Assembly (NCBI GenBank): GCA_013042825.1
Contig: JABDPL010000137.1
Coordinates: 1-17,267 of the forward strand
Direction: 5' to 3'
From: Flavobacteriaceae bacterium
Lineage (GTDB): Bacteria > Bacteroidota > Bacteroidia > Flavobacteriales > Flavobacteriaceae
DNA length: 17,267 bases
Each line of letters begins with the position of its first letter. Positions within the stretch are counted from its first letter, which is position 1. The notes beneath the pieces were generated by a model. That model was not told the DNA's origin. It saw only the letters and a program-made list of their open reading frames with translations, and did not search any database. This document shows positions 7,637 to 13,753 of the stretch, piece by piece. The position numbers and the translations under genes were made by a program.

Positions 7637-8797
7637 ATGGAAAAAGAATTAAAATCAGTAGACTACGGACTCGAGAAGATCTTCGAGGGTGCACAGGATT
7701 TCCTCCCTTTACTGGGTACAGATTATGTTGAATTTTATGTGGGGAATGCCAAGCAGGCGGCCCATTATTACAAAACCGCCTTCGGTTTTCAGTCCTTTGC
7801 ATATAAAGGTCTTGAAACCGGATCTCGTGATGAGGTCAGTTATGTGGTGAAGCAGGACAAAATCAAACTTGTACTAACCTCACCGCTCAATAGCAAATCA
7901 CCTATAAATGATCATATTGTAAAACATGGTGACGGGGTGAAGATGATTGCCCTGTGGGTTGAGGATGCTAAACGCGCCTTTGAGGAAACAACCAAACGCG
8001 GTGCCAGGGCTTATATGGAACCAATAGTTGAGAAAGACGAGTTTGGAGAAGTGATACGTTCAGGTATACATACCTATGGCGATACAATTCATTTATTCGT
8101 TGAGCGTAAAAACTATAACGGTATATTCCTGCCGGGATTCGTGAGTTGGGAGTCAGGGTATAATCCCGAACCCACCGGATTGAAATATATCGATCATATG
8201 GTGGGAAATGTAGGCTGGGGCGAAATGAATACCTGGGTAAAATGGTATGAGGACGTCATGGGATTTGAGAATTTCCTCTCGTTTGACGATAAGCAGATCC
8301 ATACCGAATACTCTGCTTTGATGAGTAAAGTTATGAGCAACGGTAATGGCCGTGTCAAATTTCCTATAAATGAACCTGCCGAAGGCAAGAAAAAGTCTCA
8401 GATTGAAGAATATCTCGATTTTTATGAAGGACCGGGTGTTCAGCACCTGGCGCTTGCAACCGATGATATCATTGAAACCATCAAGCAATTGAGGTCCAGG
8501 GGAGTAGAATTTCTGCCACCTCCTCCTCAGTCCTACTATGATGATATTCCAAAGCGTCTCGGAGAGCATAAGCATTTGCTAAAGGAAGAGATCAAGGACT
8601 TACAGGAGTTGTCTATCATGGTTGATGCCGATGAAGAAGGATACTTGCTTCAAATCTTCACCAAACCTGTAGAAGATAGGCCAACCCTGTTCTATGAGAT
8701 CATTCAGCGTATGGGGGCGCGTGGCTTTGGCGCCGGCAACTTCAAAGCACTATTTGAGGCTATTGAGCGTGAGCAAGCCAATCGCGGTACTTTATAA
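7637..8797 (+). CDS. hppD: 4-hydroxyphenylpyruvate dioxygenase (HPPD)
   Basis: HPPD converts 4-hydroxyphenylpyruvate to homogentisate with decarboxylation, ring hydroxylation and side-chain migration, supplying the substrate of the gene just upstream. The 386-residue protein consists of two vicinal-oxygen-chelate halves. The first (about 25-155) is the non-catalytic half, and the second (about 180-355) holds the Fe(II) ligands: His187 in YIDHMVGNV, His270 in GVQHLALATDD, and Glu354 in RPTLFYEIIQR. The C-terminal helix region GARGFGAGNFKALFEAIE is the signature gate of HPPD and separates it from the related hydroxymandelate synthase and other glyoxalase-fold proteins. The length agrees with animal and bacterial HPPDs. 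It is the last gene of the two-gene unit: an intrinsic terminator begins 25 bases after the stop. Confidence 0.96.
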   Translation: MEKELKSVDYGLEKIFEGAQDFLPLLGTDYVEFYVGNAKQAAHYYKTAFGFQSFAYKGLETGSRDEVSYVVKQDKIKLVLTSPLNSKSPINDHIVKHGDGVKMIALWVEDAKRAFEETTKRGARAYMEPIVEKDEFGEVIRSGIHTYGDTIHLFVERKNYNGIFLPGFVSWESGYNPEPTGLKYIDHMVGNVGWGEMNTWVKWYEDVMGFENFLSFDDKQIHTEYSALMSKVMSNGNGRVKFPINEPAEGKKKSQIEEYLDFYEGPGVQHLALATDDIIETIKQLRSRGVEFLPPPPQSYYDDIPKRLGEHKHLLKEEIKDLQELSIMVDADEEGYLLQIFTKPVEDRPTLFYEIIQRMGARGFGAGNFKALFEAIEREQANRGTL

Positions 8798-8822
8798 TGT
8801 TTATGTTTATTTAGAATCCGTT

Positions 8823-8854
8823 AAAACTCTATCTCAATTTTGATAGAGTTTTTT
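8823..8854 (+). terminator. Rho-independent terminator of the hmgA-hppD unit
   Basis: AAAACTCTATC (8823-8833) pairs perfectly with GATAGAGTTTT (8842-8852) across an 8-base loop, and the right arm continues into a T run up to 8854. The hairpin lies 25 bases after the HPPD stop codon. The A/T flanks would allow some termination in the opposite direction, but there is no opposing gene. Confidence 0.85.
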
Positions 8855-8870
8855 CGTTTATTTACTTTTG
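8839..8870 (+). promoter_or_regulatory. Promoter of the DUF3108-TDO-M23-pgi operon, overlapping the upstream terminator
   Basis: TACTTTTG (8863-8870) is an exact TAnnTTTG -7 element, and TTTG (8839-8842) lies 20 bases upstream as a -33 element, a good fit to the Bacteroidota consensus pair. The -33 element falls in the loop and the base of the right arm of the hppD terminator. The predicted untranslated leader before the ATG at 8945 is about 65-70 bases, in which I see no strong structure. Confidence 0.55.
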
Positions 8871-8944
8871 GAATGGTAATTGTAATTTATTGGAAGTACA
8901 CAATTTTTTTTGCTCTAAATAGTTACATTACAACAGTTTATAAA

Positions 8945-9724
8945 ATGAAACGAATACTACTTATTGTTATAGCCCTTCTTTTTTGCCATTTCGGTATCGC
9001 CCAGGCCGATGGCGCTTTCGAAGAAGGCGAATGGTTTAGGTTCAGGATGAGTTATAGCGGCTGGATGAAGGCGGGTAATGCAACCCTTAGCGTGAATAAT
9101 GACATGTTAAATGATAAGGCGGTCTATCATGTTGTTGGAAAGGGATGGACAACCGGAGCCATAAAGTGGTTCTTCAAGGTTGAAGACCGTTATGAAAGTT
9201 ATTTCGACAAGGAAACGGGATTACCTTACAAATTTATCCGTGATATCGATGAAGGCGGATACACTAAGAATTTAGAGATAGAGTTCGACCAGGCTAATAG
9301 AAAGGCCTATATAAATAACATCAAGCATAATAAAAAAAGCGTAGCAGATACCAAACCTAACGTTCACGACATGGTATCGGCTTATTATTTCTTGCGAAAT
9401 TCATACGAAACCGAAGATATGAAAGAAGGCGACGAGATCAGCCTTTTTATGTTCTTCGATAATGAGAATTATAATTTTAAACTGAAGTTCCTCGGGCGGG
9501 AAACTATCAGAACCAAATTCGGTAAAGTCAAGAGCTTAAAATTTAGGCCTTATGTCATGGCCGGACGGGTTTTTAAGGAACAAGAAAGTTTGACCCTATG
9601 GGTGAGTGCTGATAAAAATAAAATACCTTTGCGTATAAAAGCAGATCTTGCCATCGGATCTTTAAGGGCAGATCTCGATGCATTTAAGGGATTAAAACAT
9701 CAGTTCGAAATACAATTCAATTAG
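8945..9724 (+). CDS. Exported DUF3108-domain protein
   Basis: The 259-residue product begins with a signal peptide (MKRILLIVIALLFCHFGIAQ, cleaved about residue 20) and has no further membrane segment, so it should be periplasmic or surface-associated. The mature part looks like the DUF3108 fold. It is beta-rich, with an opening FEEGEWFRFRMSYSGWMKAG segment (from about residue 24), a WFFKVEDRYESYFD segment near 75-90, and a typical LTLWVSADKNKIPLRI strand pair near the C-terminus. The family has no established biochemical role that I know of. An in-frame ATG at 8840 was rejected because it lies inside the terminator hairpin and would place 35 residues before a perfect signal peptide. It is the first gene of a four-gene operon and ends 3 bases before the tryptophan dioxygenase start. 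Confidence 0.85.
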   Translation: MKRILLIVIALLFCHFGIAQADGAFEEGEWFRFRMSYSGWMKAGNATLSVNNDMLNDKAVYHVVGKGWTTGAIKWFFKVEDRYESYFDKETGLPYKFIRDIDEGGYTKNLEIEFDQANRKAYINNIKHNKKSVADTKPNVHDMVSAYYFLRNSYETEDMKEGDEISLFMFFDNENYNFKLKFLGRETIRTKFGKVKSLKFRPYVMAGRVFKEQESLTLWVSADKNKIPLRIKADLAIGSLRADLDAFKGLKHQFEIQFN

Positions 9725-9727
9725 CGT

Positions 9728-10660
9728 ATGCCTGACCAACCCGATTATGATGACCTTCTAAATAAACTCAAAAGCAAGTATGATGCTCAGAGTGAGGATA
9801 CAGAAGATTATCTGGAGGGTTTATTGTATAGCAAATCGATTACTTATTGGGATTATATACAGACCAATGCCCTCTTAAGCCTTCAGATCCAAAGAACGAC
9901 ATACCCTGATGAAATGGTTTTTATTACCTATCATCAGATCAACGAACTCCTTTTCAAAATGGTTCTCTGGGAGATTTCCCAGGTGGCCGACAGAAAAAAT
10001 CTCGATGCGGATTTCTTCACGAAGAAACTGATGCGAATCAGCCGGTATTTCGATATGCTGACCACCTCTTTTAATATCATGAGGGAAGGCATGGAACTGG
10101 AGCAATACAATAAATTCAGAAAAACCTTAATACCCGCAAGTGGATTCCAGAGCGGGCAATACAGGCTTATCGAATTCGCCTCTACCGAATTGATCAACCT
10201 GATCGATATCCGGTTCAGGGACACCATCGACCGGAATACGCCCTTTGAACATGCCCTTGAACATCTGTATTGGCAAGCTGCCGGAAAGGATTACAAGACC
10301 GGGAAGAAAACTTCGTTGCTGACCAATTTCGAGAAGCGCTACAAGGAGGAGTTCATAACCTTTATGAAGACCTATAATACGAAGAATCTCTGGTCGAGGT
10401 TTAAAGAACTACCGAAAGCAGATAGGGACGAGCCCGGACTCTTAAAAGCGATGCGCCATTACGATTATACGGTTAATGTCACCTGGGTTATGGCACACTA
10501 CAATGCTGCGGTTCATTATATCCTGGGCGAAGACGGCGACGGCGAGGCTACTGGTGGAAGTGACTGGCAAAAATATATGCATCCGAAATATCAAAAACGT
10601 ATTTTTTTTCCTGAACTTTGGACTCAGGATGAATTAGATAATTGGGGAAAAGATCTATAG
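9728..10660 (+). CDS. kynA: Tryptophan 2,3-dioxygenase family protein
   Basis: The enzyme uses a heme to oxidise tryptophan to N-formylkynurenine, the first step of the kynurenine route. The 310-residue, cytoplasmic, all-helical protein carries the family signatures. The distal histidine His69 is in FITYHQINELLFKMVLWEI, the counterpart of the HQxxELWFK motif. His257, four residues after Trp253, is the likely proximal heme ligand, as in the human WRYNH motif. ATGGSDWQKY (274-283) is the substrate-binding TGGS turn, and KRIFFPELW is the closing segment. The stretch between the proximal His and the TGGS turn is several residues longer than in Xanthomonas TDO. It belongs to a divergent Bacteroidota subgroup, so activity is likely but not proven. 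It sits between two envelope genes, and its stop codon abuts the ATG of the M23 gene. Confidence 0.9.
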   Translation: MPDQPDYDDLLNKLKSKYDAQSEDTEDYLEGLLYSKSITYWDYIQTNALLSLQIQRTTYPDEMVFITYHQINELLFKMVLWEISQVADRKNLDADFFTKKLMRISRYFDMLTTSFNIMREGMELEQYNKFRKTLIPASGFQSGQYRLIEFASTELINLIDIRFRDTIDRNTPFEHALEHLYWQAAGKDYKTGKKTSLLTNFEKRYKEEFITFMKTYNTKNLWSRFKELPKADRDEPGLLKAMRHYDYTVNVTWVMAHYNAAVHYILGEDGDGEATGGSDWQKYMHPKYQKRIFFPELWTQDELDNWGKDL

Positions 10661-11947
10661 ATGAAATTTAAGTGTTTAATCGGTTTGACGTCGGTTTTTA
10701 TCTTCTTGCTGTCATGTAAAACAGAAGAGTCTCTGAACAAAGGTACCGAAGAGGTTTATAGGATGGAACAGGAAGACCTCATGGAATTCGGGTATAACCT
10801 GAATAACTTTACGGTAGTGCGGGACACGATTAAGCCGGGTGATACCTTTGGACTTATCCTGGAACGCAACAATATCGATTATCCGAAGATTTATGAGATT
10901 GCAGAGAAGGCTAAAGACACCTTCGATATCAGGAAATTACAGATCGGTAAGCCATATACCCTTCTGTGTTCAAAAGATGAAAGCAGGGAACCCCAAAGTT
11001 TTATATATCAACCGAACCGGGAGGACTATGTGGTGATCGAATTTTGTGATTCGATCCTGGCCTATCGCGAAAAAAAACCGATAACTCTTAGACGGAAAGT
11101 AGCCTCGGGAATAATTTCCGATAATCTGTCAAACACCATGGATCGGCAAGGTCTTCCGTATCAACTTATTTATGATATGTCAGATATCTATGCCTGGACC
11201 GTGGATTTCTTCCGGCTTCAGAAAGGTGATCGGTTCAAGGTTATATATAACCAGCGCTTTATTGATGATTCGATAAGTACTGGAATCGAAAGTATCGAAG
11301 CCGCTTATTTTGAGCATCGCGATGAATCATTCTACGCCTTTAATTACGTTATAGACAGCACAAAGAGTATCGCTGATTATTTTGACGAAAATACCAAAAG
11401 CCTGCGTAAAACATTTCTTCAGGCTCCAGTCAAATTCAGTCGTGTATCCTCGCGTTATAACCTGAATCGCAGGATCGCATATTACGGATACAAAAGAAGA
11501 CCCCATAAAGGAACAGATTTTGCTGCTGGGGTGGGCACCCCCATTCTGGCAACTGCAAATGGTACCGTTATCGAATCGACCAGGCGTGGTGGCAATGGTA
11601 AATACGTAAAGATCCGGCATAATCCAACCTACAGCACCCAGTATCTGCATATGAGCAAACGCGCGGTTAATGTTGGGGATTATGTTAAACAAGGTGATGT
11701 GATCGGATATGTAGGCATGACCGGGAATACGGCCGGTCCCCATGTGTGCTATCGCTTTTGGAAATTTGGAAAACAGGTAGATCCATTCAAAGAAAAACTT
11801 CCATCAGCTGAATCTGTTCCTGATTCCTTATTAACCGATTATAAGAATTTTATTAGTCCGCTTAAACAGGAATTGGATGCTATACCCTACACTGAAGAGG
11901 ATTCCGAAGCATTTCCTCAGGAAAGTGAAATAACACAATTAGATTAA
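10661..11947 (+). CDS. M23-family (LytM-type) peptidase, predicted lipoprotein
   Basis: The 428-residue product has a lipoprotein signal ending FLLSC with Cys19, so it is probably membrane-anchored in the periplasm. A LysM/OapA-like segment (about 52-103, TIKPGDTFGLILERN) may bind cell wall, followed by a linker domain. The catalytic M23 domain (about 255-378) contains HxxxD (His282, Asp286 in RRPHKGTDFAAG), His330 in QYLHMSK, and GPHVCYRFW. In the last motif His361 is kept, but the canonical second His of HxH, a zinc ligand in LytM, is Cys363. The architecture resembles murein DD-endopeptidases such as Csd3/MepM, which cut peptidoglycan cross-links. The acidic tail after 380 is unassigned. 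It starts directly at the TDO stop (TAG|ATG) and ends directly at the pgi ATG. It may be an active enzyme with Cys as ligand, or a regulator. Confidence 0.92.
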   Translation: MKFKCLIGLTSVFIFLLSCKTEESLNKGTEEVYRMEQEDLMEFGYNLNNFTVVRDTIKPGDTFGLILERNNIDYPKIYEIAEKAKDTFDIRKLQIGKPYTLLCSKDESREPQSFIYQPNREDYVVIEFCDSILAYREKKPITLRRKVASGIISDNLSNTMDRQGLPYQLIYDMSDIYAWTVDFFRLQKGDRFKVIYNQRFIDDSISTGIESIEAAYFEHRDESFYAFNYVIDSTKSIADYFDENTKSLRKTFLQAPVKFSRVSSRYNLNRRIAYYGYKRRPHKGTDFAAGVGTPILATANGTVIESTRRGGNGKYVKIRHNPTYSTQYLHMSKRAVNVGDYVKQGDVIGYVGMTGNTAGPHVCYRFWKFGKQVDPFKEKLPSAESVPDSLLTDYKNFISPLKQELDAIPYTEEDSEAFPQESEITQLD

Positions 11948-13594
11948 ATGGCCTTAGCAAAAATAAACCCCACCAAAACCGGGGCGTGGAACAAATTACT
12001 CAAGCATTATGCAGAGATCAAATCGGTCAGCATGAAAGATTGGTTTGCTGTTAATCCCAACCGGGCACAGCAATTCACAATTCACTGGGAAGACTTTTAC
12101 GTGGACTTTTCGAAAAACAGGATCAAACCGGAAACCGTCGGCCTGTTGCTTGAATTAGCTGAAGACTGCCGATTAAAAGAAGCCATTGGGAAATATTTTT
12201 CCGGAGACATCATCAATGAAACCGAAGGACGTGCTGTTCTGCATACGGCATTGCGAGCCGATAACGAATCAGAAGCTAAGGTAAAAGGTGAAAAGGTCAT
12301 GGATGAGATATCGGAAGTAAAGGCTAAGATGAAATCTTTTACAACTTCAGTTATCGATGGAATTCATAAGGGTTACACGGGGAGGTCATTTACCGATATA
12401 GTAAATATCGGTATTGGAGGTTCTGACCTTGGCCCTGCTATGGTTGTGGATGCTTTGGGATTTTACGGAAATCATCTCAGGACTCATTTCGTGAGTAATG
12501 TCGATGGCGATCATGTTCATGAAATCCTGAAAAAACTCAATCCTGAAACAACCCTTTTCATAGTCGTATCTAAATCCTTCACCACTCAGGAAACCTTGTC
12601 TAATGCCAATACCATCAGGAAGTGGTTTCTTAAATCGGCCGATGAAACTGCTATTGCTAAACATTTCGTGGCAGTTTCCACCAATATTGATAAGGTAAAG
12701 GGCTTTGGTATCTCTGAAGAGAATATTTTCCCGATGTGGGACTGGGTCGGTGGTCGTTTTTCCCTCTGGAGTGCGGTAGGATTGAGTATAGCGCTTTCAA
12801 TTGGGTTCGGCAATTTCAACAATTTGCTCGAAGGCGCCCGGAAGATGGATGATCATTTCCGCAATTCAGAATTCTCCGGAAATATTCCGGTGATCCTGGC
12901 TTTGCTCAGCGTTTGGTACAATAATTTTTTTGAAGCGGAATCGGAGGCGATCATACCCTATTCACAATATCTTGGCCAGTTCGCCACCTATTTACAGCAG
13001 GCTGTTATGGAGAGCAACGGAAAAGGTGTAGACCGATCAGGAAATGAAATTGACTATCAAACAGGAACCATAATCTGGGGTGAGCCTGGCACCAATTCTC
13101 AGCATGCCTTCTTCCAATTGATACACCAGGGAACAAAATTGATCCCTGCCGATTTTATCGGCTTTGTTCATCCATTGCATGGCGACCGGGAACATCATGA
13201 CAAACTTATGTCCAATTTTTTTGCTCAAACAGAAGCACTTCTTAAGGGTAAACCCGACTCGCAGGTTCTGAACGAATTACAACAAAACAAGGCTTCAGAT
13301 CTAGAAATTGGCCGTTTGCTTCCCTTTAAAGTGTTTGAAGGGAACCGTCCGACGAATACTATCCTGATTGAAAAACTAAGTCCGGAGAGCCTCGGAAAAC
13401 TCATAGCCCTTTACGAGCATAAGATATTTGTTCAAGGTGTGATATGGAATATTTTCAGTTTTGACCAGTTTGGTGTGGAATTGGGGAAGGAACTGGCCGG
13501 AAAAATCCTGAAAGAGTTTGAAAAACCCGAATTTCAAATTCATGATAATTCCACTCAAAATCTTATCGATCATTACAGGAAATTAACAAAATAA
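11948..13594 (+). CDS. pgi: Glucose-6-phosphate isomerase
   Basis: PGI interconverts glucose 6-phosphate and fructose 6-phosphate in glycolysis and gluconeogenesis. The 548-residue protein matches the E. coli enzyme in length, and its catalytic residues fall at the same numbers: Glu355 (AVMESNGK), His386 (NSQHAFFQ) and Lys514 (FGVELGKELA). Both family signatures are visible: DWVGGRFSLWSAVGLSIAL around 265-283, and the WNIFSFDQFGVELGK segment around 500-514. The phosphate-binding SKSFTTQET (208-216) and IGIGGSDLGP (154-163) are intact. The ATG directly follows the TAA of the M23 gene (TAA|ATG), so translation probably depends on the upstream ribosome. It is the last gene of the operon. No strong hairpin terminator follows. 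Confidence 0.97.
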   Translation: MALAKINPTKTGAWNKLLKHYAEIKSVSMKDWFAVNPNRAQQFTIHWEDFYVDFSKNRIKPETVGLLLELAEDCRLKEAIGKYFSGDIINETEGRAVLHTALRADNESEAKVKGEKVMDEISEVKAKMKSFTTSVIDGIHKGYTGRSFTDIVNIGIGGSDLGPAMVVDALGFYGNHLRTHFVSNVDGDHVHEILKKLNPETTLFIVVSKSFTTQETLSNANTIRKWFLKSADETAIAKHFVAVSTNIDKVKGFGISEENIFPMWDWVGGRFSLWSAVGLSIALSIGFGNFNNLLEGARKMDDHFRNSEFSGNIPVILALLSVWYNNFFEAESEAIIPYSQYLGQFATYLQQAVMESNGKGVDRSGNEIDYQTGTIIWGEPGTNSQHAFFQLIHQGTKLIPADFIGFVHPLHGDREHHDKLMSNFFAQTEALLKGKPDSQVLNELQQNKASDLEIGRLLPFKVFEGNRPTNTILIEKLSPESLGKLIALYEHKIFVQGVIWNIFSFDQFGVELGKELAGKILKEFEKPEFQIHDNSTQNLIDHYRKLTK

Positions 13595-13648
13595 ATATTC
13601 TTCTTTACTTATCTGTTTTCATTTTTGAACAATTCGTATTTCGCCTAA

Positions 13649-13700
13649 GTTAATAAGATATGTTAAGGTTGAATTTTCTTAACAATTTGTTAAAATTAAC
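13649..13700. promoter_or_regulatory. Cluster of GTTAA/TTAAC half-sites upstream of the TonB receptor
   Basis: Five half-sites lie within 52 bases: GTTAA at 13649 and 13662, TTAAC at 13679, GTTAA at 13689 and TTAAC at 13696. Two pairs form inverted repeats: GTTAAG (13662-13667) with CTTAAC (13678-13683) across a 10-base spacer, and GTTAA-AA-TTAAC (13689-13700). The cluster ends 14 bases before the -7 element of the receptor gene, a natural position for an operator. The surrounding sequence is A/T-rich, so chance contributes and no regulator can be named. Confidence 0.35.
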
Positions 13701-13714
13701 TGCGATTAATTGCC

Positions 13715-13722
13715 TAATTTTG
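13715..13722 (+). promoter_or_regulatory. Bacteroidota -7 promoter element for the TonB-dependent receptor
   Basis: TAATTTTG is an exact TAnnTTTG match 31 bases before the ATG at 13754. The nearest TTTG upstream (13686-13689) is 25 bases away, longer than the usual spacing, so the -33 element is weak or replaced by activator binding at the GTTAA cluster. The implied leader is about 25 bases, A-rich and without a Shine-Dalgarno. Confidence 0.6.
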
Positions 13723-13753
13723 CACTGATAAAGAAACCAATTTAATTTTTGAT

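Noticed and set aside
8153..8575. 140-codon minus-strand open frame within HPPD
   Set aside because: It lies wholly inside a confidently identified gene on the other strand, has no recognisable domain, and looks like a shadow frame.
8840..8944. Longer start for the DUF3108 gene at 8840
   Set aside because: It begins in the terminator loop, overlaps the promoter, and would bury the signal peptide that starts at 8945.
9728..10660. Loss of the heme ligand in tryptophan dioxygenase because of shifted spacing
   Set aside because: His257 keeps the Trp-x3-His spacing of the human enzyme, and His69 and the TGGS turn are present. The extra residues fit an insertion in a loop.
13662..13683. GTTAAG/CTTAAC inverted repeat as a terminator for pgi
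   Set aside because: The stem is only six mostly A/T pairs with no clean T run after it. An operator role is more plausible.
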